64,000 nucleotides of DNA, from contig NZ_CP107853.1 in the NCBI RefSeq assembly GCF_036013525.1, forward strand, positions 12,028,001 to 12,092,000. The letters run 5' to 3'. This document shows positions 1 through 9,900 of the stretch, piece by piece. A program made the position numbers and the translations under genes. The stretch comes from Nonomuraea sp. NBC_00507. Its GTDB lineage: Bacteria > Actinomycetota > Actinomycetes > Streptosporangiales > Streptosporangiaceae. Below the pieces are notes generated by a model. It was given only the letters and a program-made list of their open reading frames with translations, was not told where the DNA came from and did not search any database. Within the stretch, counting starts at the first letter, position 1. Each line of letters opens with the position of its first letter.

Positions 1-1067
<1,067 letters not shown>

Positions 1068-1123
1068 TGAACCAATCCTGATTCCGACGGAGCGAGAAGG
1101 GGACGGTGGAACGCCTTCAGCGA

Positions 1124-2014
1124 TCAGCTGACGACGTCGTATTTTTCGAATCCGGTGGCCACTTCGACCGGTTCGAGAAAGAGGTCCAGCGGATTCTCGG
1201 GGTCGAATTTCCCGGAATGCTGATAGGCCGCCAAGGTGCCGTCGGAGCGTAGCGCCAGCATGTCGGGCCGCCCGTCCAGGTCGATGTCCGTGAGCGTCAT
1301 CAGCCGCATGTCCTGCCAGCCGCGTGCGACGGTGTGCCAGGTGCCGTCGGTCGTCGTGCCCGGCCGGCCGGCGAACTCGTACAGCGCCAGGTCGCCGTTG
1401 GGGCGGCGGATCAGCAGGTCGAGCAGGCCGTTGCCGGTGAAGTCAGCCATGGCGACGGGGAGGTCGTCGACGCCGACGTCCGTGAGGCGCACCGGGTCCT
1501 TTTCGTAGCTGCCGTCGCGCACGACGCCCTGGTCACGGTGCGGGAACAGGTCCACGTTGCCGGCGTTCTTGCCTCGGCCGAACGTGTCGTCGGCGCCGTT
1601 GCCGGTCACGTCGGCGAACCCGATCGTCTCCCACTCCTGGCCGTCGTCGCGCTTGCTCGACACCCGGATCGGCTCGGCGAAAGGGCCGATCTCACCCGGC
1701 CCGCCGACGTTCCGCAGCAGGAAGAACCCGTGCTCGCCGTTCTCGCCGGGATTGATGTCGTAGTCGCTGGCGCTGAATGCGCAGATGTCGGCGCGCCCGT
1801 CGCCGGAGACGTCCACCGCGCGGACGAAGAAGAACCGCTGCCAGCCGAAGCCCTCGCCGATTTTCACCGGGTCGCCGAAGGTGTCCATGCCATTGAACGC
1901 GCCGCTGTGCGGATAGACGAAGAGCTCGCCTGTTTCGGTGTTCCGCACCAGCAGGTCGAGCCGCCCGTCCCCCCGGAAAGATCGGCACTGGCCGTTCGCG
2001 AAATTAGCCGCCAC
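1124..2014 (-). CDS. VCBS/FG-GAP repeat protein without signal peptide
   Basis: This 296-residue protein is made of about five repeats carrying a D-x-x-G-D/N-G-x-x-D core (SFRGDGRLD, DVSGDGRAD, DVTGNGADD, DFTGNGLLD, DIDLDGRPD). Each core is followed by a short hydrophobic strand and an aromatic/His-rich turn (YPHSG, YQHSG), consistent with a calcium-loop beta-propeller of the VCBS/FG-GAP type. Most family members are secreted, but no signal peptide or membrane segment is visible here. I chose the GTG at 2014 because GAGGAGGAG lies 9 bases upstream; a GTG at 2050 would add 12 residues that include the ribosome-binding site itself. The gene lies between the transporter terminator and the loading-PKS gene, so a cytoplasmic role linked to the polyketide pathway is plausible. 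No enzymatic function can be assigned. Confidence 0.85.
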   Translation of the reverse strand: MAANFANGQCRSFRGDGRLDLLVRNTETGELFVYPHSGAFNGMDTFGDPVKIGEGFGWQRFFFVRAVDVSGDGRADICAFSASDYDINPGENGEHGFFLLRNVGGPGEIGPFAEPIRVSSKRDDGQEWETIGFADVTGNGADDTFGRGKNAGNVDLFPHRDQGVVRDGSYEKDPVRLTDVGVDDLPVAMADFTGNGLLDLLIRRPNGDLALYEFAGRPGTTTDGTWHTVARGWQDMRLMTLTDIDLDGRPDMLALRSDGTLAAYQHSGKFDPENPLDLFLEPVEVATGFEKYDVVS

Positions 2015-2130
2015 GGATAACCACTCCTCCTCGAGGGAAGTGCCAGTCACGCGGCATCAGTATTCGTGAGCGGGGAGAAAGCGGGTAACCCCTAGAGACC
2101 CCCAGCATTCGCTTGTGGTGGTGAAACGGG
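2015..2130 (-). promoter_or_regulatory. Putative promoter of the VCBS/loading-PKS unit
   Basis: This gap follows the transporter hairpin and precedes the VCBS gene. On the minus strand it contains CTAGGGGTTACCCG (TAGGGG at 2089-2094), a motif shared with the regulatory gaps at 51.0-51.95 kb. About 35 bases further on is GAATACTGAT, which could serve as a -10 region. No -35 box is obvious. The promoter role is inferred from position and the shared motif. Confidence 0.4.
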
Positions 2131-2170
2131 CATGCCCGGCGCGGCCTGGGGGGCGTCCGCGCCGGGCATG
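2131..2170 (-). terminator. GC-rich hairpin terminator after the ABC transporter
   Basis: A perfect 14-bp inverted repeat (arms 2131-2144 and 2157-2170, arm CATGCCCGGCGCGG) encloses a 12-base loop and begins 12 bases after the permease stop codon. There is no U-tract, which is common for actinomycete terminators. It probably ends the long minus-strand operon and separates it from the VCBS/loading-PKS unit. Confidence 0.7.
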
Positions 2171-2182
2171 GTCAGCAGGAGG

Positions 2183-2962
2183 TCAGGCGTCCCGTGTGCG
2201 GAACACGGCGAACGCCGCGGCCAGCAGCACCGCGGTGAAGCCCGCCATCACCCCCAGCCCGGTCCACGGCGGCAGCCCGGTGGTGTCCTCGACGGTGGTG
2301 ATGACCTGCAGGCCGGCCGAGATCGGCCAGTACGTCGTCACCCAGTCCCCGGCCGCCTCGGGCAGCAGCCGGGGCCCGATGATGGGGATGATGAAGTTGA
2401 CCGCCACGACCAGGGTGATGGCGCCCGTCGTGGCCCGCATCAGGCAACCCACGGCCACGCCGACCAGGCCCACGAGCGCCCAGACGAGCCCCATGCCGAC
2501 GACCGCCCGCAGGACTCCAGGCTGGCCGAGGTTCGCGGTGGGAGCGCCCGCCCCGCCGATCGCCGCCTGCCCGAGCCAGAAGGCGGAGAAGCTGGAGGCC
2601 TCCCCCGTCGCCAGGGCGATCAGGCCGAACGTGCCGACCTTGGCGCCCAGCAGCCGGCCGCGCCGCGGCACCACGGTCAGGCTGGTGCGGATCATCCCGG
2701 TGGCGTACTCGGAGGTCATCACGAGCACGCCGAGTGCGCCCACGGTGATCTGGGCGAACAGGAAGCCGCCGTACATGCTGATGTATGTGGCGTCGAACGT
2801 GCCCTGCGCGGAGGCCTGGTAGCCCTCGCCCGCGCGGTACGCGGTGAGTGCACCCGCGCCGACCATGAGCACCACGGCCACCACCAGGGTGGGAATGTTG
2901 GACGGGATCGAGCGGAACTTGGTCCACTCCGAGTGCGCCGTGCCGGCGATCGTGGCCCTCAT
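2183..2962 (-). CDS. ABC-2 type transporter permease
   Basis: This 259-residue integral membrane protein opens with a cytoplasmic segment typical of ABC-2 permeases (AHSEWTKFRSIPSN). About six hydrophobic spans follow, with the family-typical MTSEYATGMIRTSL stretch (about residues 80-93) after the second span. Together with the ATPase encoded just upstream it should form an exporter, most likely for the polyketide or for self-resistance; the substrate is inferred from context only. The ATG at 2962 overlaps the ATPase stop codon (ATGA, 2959-2962), so the two are translationally coupled. A longer open frame runs upstream into the ATPase gene but is only a second frame of that gene. The gene is followed directly by a strong hairpin. 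Confidence 0.9.
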   Translation of the reverse strand: MRATIAGTAHSEWTKFRSIPSNIPTLVVAVVLMVGAGALTAYRAGEGYQASAQGTFDATYISMYGGFLFAQITVGALGVLVMTSEYATGMIRTSLTVVPRRGRLLGAKVGTFGLIALATGEASSFSAFWLGQAAIGGAGAPTANLGQPGVLRAVVGMGLVWALVGLVGVAVGCLMRATTGAITLVVAVNFIIPIIGPRLLPEAAGDWVTTYWPISAGLQVITTVEDTTGLPPWTGLGVMAGFTAVLLAAAFAVFRTRDA

Positions 2963-3861
2963 GCCGCGCTCGCCTGGAACTCGATGCTGTCGCGGGTCAA
3001 GTCCATGTACGCCTGCTCCAAAGATCGCTGCGGTGTCAGCTCCGACAGCACCACTCCGGCGGTCAGCGCCACCTTCCCGATCTCCCTGGCCTCCAGCCCC
3101 GTGACGATGAGGGCGCCCTCGGTGCCCGGCTCGATGGCGCCGCCCGCCTCGGTCAGGCGGCGGACGAGCAGGTCCTGGTCGTCGTCGGTGCGCACCAGCA
3201 CGCTGGAGCCCTGCCTGACGAACTCGCCGATCCCGATGTCCGCGATCAGCTTGCCGCGGCCGATGACGACGAGGTGGTCGGCGGTCTGCGCCATCTCGCT
3301 CATCAGGTGGCTGGAGACCAGGACCGTGCGGTTCTCCGCGGCCAGCCCGCGCATCAACTCGCGGATCCACTTGATGCCCTCGGGGTCCAGGCCGTTGACG
3401 GGCTCGTCGAACATCAGCACCTTGGGATCGCCGAGGAGCGCCACCGCTATGCCGAGCCGCTGGCCCATGCCCAAGGAGAAGGTGCCCGCCCGCTTGCGCG
3501 CCACCGACGCCAGTCCGACCAGGTCCAGCACCTCGTCCACCCGTTTGCCCGGGATCCCGTTCGTCTGGGCCAGGCAGAGCAGGTGGTTGCGTGCGGTACG
3601 CCCGCCGTGCACCGCACGGGCGTCCAGCAGGGCGCCCACCTCGTGCATCGGACGGGGTAAACCCGCGTAACCGCGGCCGTTGACCGTCACGCTGCCCGCG
3701 TTCGGCCGGTCGAGACCGAGGATCATCCTCATGGTCGTCGACTTCCCCGCGCCGTTGGGCCCGAGAAATCCGGTGACCCGGCCGGGCTCCACGGTGAACG
3801 TCAGCCCGTCCACCGCCATCTTGTCGCCATAACGCTTGGTCAGCCCATCAATGGTGATCAT
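2959..3861 (-). CDS. ABC transporter ATP-binding protein (drug-export type)
   Basis: This 300-residue nucleotide-binding subunit has Walker A GPNGAGKSTTMR (about residues 34-45), the signature FSLGMGQRLG, Walker B VLMFDEPVNGLDPEG and a switch His (LVSSHLMSEM). The C-terminal extension of about 80 residues is usual for DrrA/CcmA-like exporters of antibiotics. It pairs with the permease that overlaps its 3' end by four bases. Its ATG lies inside the end of the isochorismate synthase gene (14-base overlap), with GGAGG 8 bases upstream. Its place in the biosynthetic operon suggests it exports the product, but the cargo is not shown by the sequence. Confidence 0.93.
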   Translation of the reverse strand: MITIDGLTKRYGDKMAVDGLTFTVEPGRVTGFLGPNGAGKSTTMRMILGLDRPNAGSVTVNGRGYAGLPRPMHEVGALLDARAVHGGRTARNHLLCLAQTNGIPGKRVDEVLDLVGLASVARKRAGTFSLGMGQRLGIAVALLGDPKVLMFDEPVNGLDPEGIKWIRELMRGLAAENRTVLVSSHLMSEMAQTADHLVVIGRGKLIADIGIGEFVRQGSSVLVRTDDDQDLLVRRLTEAGGAIEPGTEGALIVTGLEAREIGKVALTAGVVLSELTPQRSLEQAYMDLTRDSIEFQASAA

Positions 3862-5299
3862 TTTCCGGTTCCTCCTGTAACGGCGGCTCGTGGCTCTCCG
3901 GAACGGCCAGGGCCGCGAGCATCGGGCGGAACTTCAGCCATGTCTCCTGGAGTTCCCCTCCGGGATCGGAGCCTGCCACGATGCCGCAGCCCGCGTACAG
4001 TGTCGCGATCCCTCCTCGCAGGTGGGCCGAGCGGAGCGCGACCGCGAAATCCCCGTCCTGGGCGGCGTTCATCCAGCCGACCGGGCCGGCGTACCAGCCG
4101 CGGTCGATGGGCTCGGCCCGGTCGAGCCAGGCGAGCGCGGGCTCCCGGGGGTGGCCGCCGACGGCGGGCGTGGGATGCAGCCGTTCGACGAGATCGAGCA
4201 CACTGACGACGTCGGGGTCCGCGATCTCGCCGACGATGCGGGTGTGCAGGTGACGCAGGTTCGGCAGGTCGAGCACGTACGGCTCGTCCAGTTCGACGTG
4301 CCGGCACATCTGCTCGAACGCGTGACGCACGGCCTGCGTGACGATGCCCTGCTCGCGCCTGCTCCGGTCGTCCGCCAGCAGGGTTGCCCGCAGGCGTGCG
4401 TCCTCGGCCGCGGTGCCGCCGCGCGGCATGGACGCCGCCAGGCTCATCGACTCGGCCCGCCCGGCGTGCAGGCTCACCAGCCGCTCGGGGGTCGCACCGA
4501 CGAACGCGTGCCCGTCCAGCCCGACGCCGAAGACGGTGCTGCCGGGCTGGGCATCCAACAGCGCTGCCAGCACGGACGGCACGTCGTACGCGGTGGGCGA
4601 GCTCACCCGCAACTGGCGGGCTACCACGATCTTGTCGAACGCGCCGCGCCCGATCTCCTCGACGGCCCGCGCGACCAGGGCCTTCCACTCCTGCCCTGAT
4701 GGGATCTCGGTCAGCGTCGTCCCTGCTTGCCGCGGCGGGTTGCACGGATGTCCTCCGGCCCGCGAGAGCAGGGCCACGGCCTCGGCCGCCACGCGCACCG
4801 CGGCGTCACTCGTGGCCGGGCCGGGGTCGACGCGCACGCTGAGCGACAGGGTGGTCCGGCCGTCGCGATCACGGGCGATCAGGACGCGGGGCAGCCACAT
4901 CAGCGCGCCCGGCATCGTCCCTGGACGCGGGGCGAACGCGAAGCCGCCGACCAGCGCGGGCGCCGCGCCCGAGCCCGGCCCGCCGGTGACCGCGTTCTCC
5001 ATCGCGCTCTCCCAGCTCCGCCGGATGCCGGCGAACCGGTCCGCCTCGCCGGGGCCGGCCGCACTGTCAGCGCCGAAGTCGGCGCTGCTGCCGAGGGCGA
5101 TGACGCCGCACTGCGGGGACTCCCAGAAGAAGGAGCGCCCGGATCGCTCGAACAGCGGCCCGAGAAGCGCCGCCGGATCGACGTGGCCGAGTTCCTCGCG
5201 CCAGATCGCCAGGGAAGGGCGGGAGGTGTTGCGCGCTTGGGCGGTGGCCTTGGCGTGCACCTCCAGGAATCCGGACAGGTCGATGTCCGCGCCATGCAT
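3848..5299 (-). CDS. Isochorismate synthase (MenF/DhbC/EntC family)
   Basis: This 483-residue chorismate-utilising enzyme should convert chorismate to isochorismate with Mg2+. Visible family features are the general-base Lys in FDKIVVAR (about residue 222), FVGATPERL, MSLAASMPRGG, the LHPTPAVGG motif (about residue 374), DRGWYAGPVGW and the metal-binding end YAGCGIVAGSDPGGELQETW. The HPTPAVGG form is typical of isochorismate synthases. Salicylate synthases (MbtI, Irp9) and anthranilate synthases carry different residues there, so a one-step salicylate synthase is less likely. It lies 42 bases after the aryl-AMP ligase gene in the PKS operon, so it probably feeds an aryl acid to the pathway rather than to menaquinone. 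No isochorismatase or isochorismate-pyruvate lyase gene is in the window. Confidence 0.9.
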   Translation of the reverse strand: MHGADIDLSGFLEVHAKATAQARNTSRPSLAIWREELGHVDPAALLGPLFERSGRSFFWESPQCGVIALGSSADFGADSAAGPGEADRFAGIRRSWESAMENAVTGGPGSGAAPALVGGFAFAPRPGTMPGALMWLPRVLIARDRDGRTTLSLSVRVDPGPATSDAAVRVAAEAVALLSRAGGHPCNPPRQAGTTLTEIPSGQEWKALVARAVEEIGRGAFDKIVVARQLRVSSPTAYDVPSVLAALLDAQPGSTVFGVGLDGHAFVGATPERLVSLHAGRAESMSLAASMPRGGTAAEDARLRATLLADDRSRREQGIVTQAVRHAFEQMCRHVELDEPYVLDLPNLRHLHTRIVGEIADPDVVSVLDLVERLHPTPAVGGHPREPALAWLDRAEPIDRGWYAGPVGWMNAAQDGDFAVALRSAHLRGGIATLYAGCGIVAGSDPGGELQETWLKFRPMLAALAVPESHEPPLQEEPENDHH

Positions 5300-5341
5300 G
5301 GAGGGCCTTTCTTCTTCGCGAACGGCTTCGTGGAGTCGTCT

Positions 5342-6934
5342 TCAGCCGAACATCGCCGTGAGCTTCTTCTTGCTGACCTTGCCGAGCGCCGTGAGCGGGA
5401 GCGCGTCGACGATCTCCAGCCGGTCAGGGATCTTGAAAGCGGCGACCCCACGCCCGCGGAGGAAGGCGACGAGCTCCTGGTGCGCCGGAGGCGCACCGCG
5501 CGGGACGACGCAGGCACAACTGCGCTCCCCGAGGACCTCGTCGGCCAGGCCCACCAGGGCGACCTCACGGACGTGCGGATGGGCGAGCAGGTGGTTCTCC
5601 ACCTCCTCCGCCGCGATCTTGTCGCCGCCTCGGTTGATCTGGTCCTTGACCCGGCCCTCGAAGATCACGTGCCCGGTCGGCAGCAGCCGCACCAGGTCAC
5701 CGGTCCGGTAGAACCCGTCCTCGGTGAACGCTCGGGCGTTGTGCTCGGGCGCCCGGTAGTAGCCGCGTACCGTGTAGGGGCCGCGGGCCAGGAGTTGTCC
5801 CACCTCGCCCGGCGGGACGTCGCGGTCCTCCTCGTCCACGACCCGCACCTCGTCGTCCGGTGAGACGGGGAGTCCCTGGCTGACGAGGACCACGTCGGCC
5901 GGATCGTCCCACCTGTGGAACCCGCACAGTCCCTCGGCCATGCCGAACGCCTGCTGCAGCCGGCAGCCGAGCGCGGGCTCCACCCGGCGGGCCAGCTCGG
6001 GATTGAGCTTCGTCCCGCCGATGGTGACGCGGCGCAGGCTGGACAGGTCGTGCTCGCCCCACTCGGCCACCTCCATCCAGAGCAGAGCCATGCCGGGAAC
6101 CAGTCCGGTGTCGGTCACCCCCTCGCGCTCGACGAGCGGGAACGTCTCGTCCGGGCTCGGCCCCGGTGCCAGGACGAGCGTCGCGCCGACGTTGAAGGTC
6201 GCCATCAGCCCATGGGTCAGCGGCCAGTTGTGGCTCAGCGGCAGGCTCACCAGATGGACGGTGCTCGCGTCGTAACCGCACGCCTCCGCGACGGCGCGCC
6301 CGCTGTAGGACCATTCCTGGTGCACGCGCGGGACGAGCTTGGGCACACCGGTCGTGCCGCCCGACAGCAGGAAGATCGCCACGTCGGCGGGGTCGGGACG
6401 GGGTAGGTCCGGCAGGCTCCCGGCCGGCAGGTCGCCCAGGGCGGTGAACTCCCCGGGGTCCCCGGCGACGAGGACGTGCTTGAGGGTCGGCACCCGTGCG
6501 GCGACCTCGGCGGCCAGTTCCCGGTAGTCGAACCCGAGATGCGCGTCCGGGATGACGTAGGCGGTCGCCTCGGTGAATTCGCAGAAGTACGTGATCTCGC
6601 TGGCGCGGTGGGCGGGCAGCGCCACGACCGGCTGGGCGCCGATCCTGAACAGCGCGAAGAGCAGCGGTACGAGCTCAGGCACGTTCGGCAGCTGGACGAC
6701 GACGCGCGCGCCGGGTCCGATGCCGAGCGCGTGCAGTCCTGCCGCCATCCGGTCGGCCCGCTCGTCCAGCTCGGCGTAGGTCCATCGGTGCGGGCCCACC
6801 ACGAGAGCGGTCCGCTCGCCATGCGAGCGGGCCAGCTCGTGGAGGAACTCGCCCAGGTTCTCGTCACGCCAATAGCCGGCCGCGCGGTAACGCTCGGCGA
6901 ACTCCTGCGGCCACGGCGTACATCCGTCCAGCAC
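5342..6934 (-). CDS. Aryl-acid AMP ligase (EntE/DhbE-like, free-standing)
   Basis: This 530-residue adenylate-forming enzyme is full length for the DhbE/EntE family. Core motifs in order are LLSGGTTGVPKLVPR, QQAFGMAEG, FYRTGD, GRVKDQINRGGDKI and the catalytic Lys region LTALGKVSKKKL near the C-terminus. The aryl-binding loop reads HNWPLTHG (His235-Asn236-Trp237), where 2,3-dihydroxybenzoate or salicylate ligases usually have HNYPL or HNFPL followed by small residues. The conserved Asn that contacts the 2-hydroxyl is kept, so a 2-hydroxybenzoate-type acid is likely, but the pocket is altered. The GTG at 6934 has AAAGGA 8 bases upstream. It lies 36 bases after the last PKS subunit. No aryl carrier protein is fused or adjacent, so the acceptor of the activated acid is unknown. 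Confidence 0.9.
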   Translation of the reverse strand: MLDGCTPWPQEFAERYRAAGYWRDENLGEFLHELARSHGERTALVVGPHRWTYAELDERADRMAAGLHALGIGPGARVVVQLPNVPELVPLLFALFRIGAQPVVALPAHRASEITYFCEFTEATAYVIPDAHLGFDYRELAAEVAARVPTLKHVLVAGDPGEFTALGDLPAGSLPDLPRPDPADVAIFLLSGGTTGVPKLVPRVHQEWSYSGRAVAEACGYDASTVHLVSLPLSHNWPLTHGLMATFNVGATLVLAPGPSPDETFPLVEREGVTDTGLVPGMALLWMEVAEWGEHDLSSLRRVTIGGTKLNPELARRVEPALGCRLQQAFGMAEGLCGFHRWDDPADVVLVSQGLPVSPDDEVRVVDEEDRDVPPGEVGQLLARGPYTVRGYYRAPEHNARAFTEDGFYRTGDLVRLLPTGHVIFEGRVKDQINRGGDKIAAEEVENHLLAHPHVREVALVGLADEVLGERSCACVVPRGAPPAHQELVAFLRGRGVAAFKIPDRLEIVDALPLTALGKVSKKKLTAMFG

Positions 6935-6970
6935 GCGATCGTCCTTTCAGAGGTGAACAACGACGGAGGT

Positions 6971-9900
6971 TCAGCACGCGACCTCGGCGAGCAGGTGCTC
7001 GGCCAGCTCGGCGGGAGTCGGGTACTCGTAGACCGCGTCGGCCGCCAGCTCGATGCCGGTCAGCTCGCCGAGCCGGTTGCGCAGCTCCACGGCGGCCATC
7101 GAGGAGAAGCCGAGGTCGAAGAACTCCGCGTCGTGCTCGACGGCGTCGGGCAGCGGGAACCGCAGGACCGCCGCGGCCTGGCGGCGTACCAGGTCGAGCA
7201 GGATCCCGAGGTGCTCGTCGCCCGGGCTGCCGGCCAGCAGGCGGCGGAACGCCGCGACGCCGTCGATGAGGTCGTCGGAGCCGTCCTGCCCGCCCGCGGC
7301 CTCAGGGATCTCCTCCAGCAGGCAGGAGTTCGCGGCGAGCGCGGCCCAGTCCGGGTCGGCGACCACGAGCGTCCGGTCCCCCTGGCGCAGCGCGTGGCGG
7401 ATGGCCGACACGGCGTCTGCCGGCTCTTTCAGGCCCACCGCCGCCGACAGCGCGGGCAGTCCCGCGGCGTGCCGACCGGCCGTCAGGGCGTTGAAGTACT
7501 CGAACGTGGCCGCGCCCTCCTCGCCCCAGGCGGCGGCCGCGGGTGCCAGGAGCACGAAGACGGGCAGCCCCGCCGAGCGGGTGCGTTCGTCCAGCGCATC
7601 GGCCTGCTCCGGGGCCGTGCACACGACGGCGGTCAGCGGCGCGCCCACCGGCAGCAGGTCGTCCACGGCGTGCACGACGACGCCGGGCTCGCCTTCGAGA
7701 CCCGCGGCGGGCTCGGTCAGCACGACCCGGTCGGCGCCGTTGCGTGCGGCCCACCTGGCCAGCTCTTCGGCGGTCTCGTCGAGCGGTCCTGCCAGCAGGA
7801 CGGTGCCGCCCGGCCGCCAGTCCGCGCCGAGTGCCGCCCCTCGCGTCGGGGCTGGGCGGAGCCTGCGGGCGAAGGCGCCGCCGGACCGCACGGCCACCTC
7901 GTCCTCGCCGGTCAGCCCGGACAGCGCGCCGCACAACCGGCGGATGATCTGCTCGTCCAGCCTGGCCGGAAGGTCGATCAGACCACCACCGCGCAGCACC
8001 CCTTCGCGGGCCTTGGTCCGCAGGGCTCCCCAGGACCGCGCTCCCTCCGGCGCCGCCGTGCCATCGGACGGCGTCACCTGGATCGCGCCCTGAGTGATGA
8101 ACCAGACCGGTGCGGAGCCCTGCGGAACGGGCGGCATCGCTGCTCCTTCGGGCAGCAGGCACACGATGCCGGCGGCGCCGTCGTCGGAGTCCGGCATCGC
8201 GGAGAGCACGACGATGTCCGCGCCGTGACCCGCGAGCGCGGCCGGCAGCGCCTGATCCGGCGTGAGCCCGGCGGCCGGAGCCTGGTCCCGGGTGGCGCCC
8301 TCAGCGACCAGGAGCCACTTCCCCGTCAGGGCCGGGGCGGGGAGGTTGGTGAGGGGCCGCCAGCCGAGTTGGTAGCGGACCTCCCCGTGGTCGGCCCCGT
8401 AGTCGGCGCCGCGCAGCCTGGCGAGGGCGGGCAGCAACTCGCCGAGGGTGGCGTCGGTGCCCAGGCCGAGCACCGCGAGCACCCCGTCCAGGTCCTCGCG
8501 GGCCACGGCGTCCCACAACTCCTGACCGGGCCGCGCGGCCTCTTCTGGCCGGGGCGGGTCCGGCCAGTAGCGCTGCCGCTGGAATGGGTACGTCGGCAGC
8601 GGCACGGTCCGCGCGCCTCCCCCGATCATCGTGCCCCAATCGACGGCCAGCCCGTGCACGTGCGCCTGGGCCAGGGCCTCGAGCAGGGTGGTGGTCTCCG
8701 CCCGGTCCCGGCGCAGCACCGGGGTCACCACCCCGGTCCAGCCGTCCAGGCAGTCGGTGACCATCGCCGACAACACCGCGTCCGGCCCGAGCTCGAGGAA
8801 CGTCGTGACGCCCTGCCCCTGCAGGGTCCGCAGTCCGTCGCAGAAGCGCACGGGCTGTCGCAGGTGACGCGCCCAGTACTCGGGCGAGGTCAGCTCCTCG
8901 GCAGTGGCCGGCTCGCCGGTGACGTTGGAGACGATGGGGATCTCGGGCGGCTGGAACGTCAGCCCGCGCGCGACGCTGAGGAACTCCTCGAGCGCGGGCT
9001 CCATCAGTGGCGAGTGGAAGGCGTGGCTGACGGACAGCCGCCGGGTCTTGTGCCCGTGCGCGGCCAGCCGCTCGGCCAGGTCGAGCACGCTCGCCTCGTC
9101 GCCGGACAGGACCAGGGAGGCCGGCCCGTTGAGCGAGGCGATGCTCACGCGGTCGTCGAGCCCGGCCAGCAACGGCAGCACGTCCGCCTCCGCCGCGCCC
9201 CGGACCGAGACCATCGCGCCCCCTGGCGGCAGCGCCTGCATCAGCCTGCCGCGGGCGGCCACGAGCGTGACCGCGTCGTCCAGCGACAACACGCCGGCGA
9301 CGTGTGCGGCGACGAGTTCGCCGATCGAGTGGCCGGCCAGGAAGTCGGGGCGCACGCCCCAGGCCTCGAGGCAGCGGAATAGGGCGACCTCGACGGCGAA
9401 CAGCGCCGCCTGGGTGTAGCGCGTCTGCTGGAGCAGATCGGCGTCGCCGGTGATGACCTCGTGGAGGGGCCGGTCGAGGTGCGCGTCGAAGCGGGCGCAC
9501 ACGGCGTCGAATGCCTCCGCGTACGCGGGGTGTGCCGCGTACAGCTCCTCCCCCATGGCCAGCCGCTGACTGCCCTGACCGGTGAAGAGGTACGCGGTCC
9601 TGCCGCGGGTGGCCGACCCCGTGACCACGTTGGGCACGGGGGCGCCGGCCAGGGCGGACTCCAGCCCGGCGGCGAGGTCCTCGCGGGTGGCGCCGATGAC
9701 GATCATCCGGCGTTTGAACGCGGCCCGGGTCGTGGCCAGCGACCAGGCGATGTCGGCGGCCGCTTGATCCGGCCGGGTCGTCAGGTGCTCGCGCAACCGG
9801 CGGGCCTGGATCTTGAGCGCGTCCGAGGTCTTGGCCGTCAGCACCCACGGGATCAGCGGGCCCGCGGGCCCCGCTTCCGCTCTGGCGGGCTCGGGCGGCG

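Noticed and set aside
2963..3370. Longer start for the ABC permease
   Set aside because: The extra residues are an alternate frame of the ATPase gene; the ATGA overlap at 2959-2962 marks the true start.
3848..5299. Reading the chorismate enzyme as a one-step salicylate or anthranilate synthase
   Set aside because: HPTPAVGG and the surrounding residues fit isochorismate synthases; the residues seen in MbtI/Irp9 or TrpE at that place are absent.
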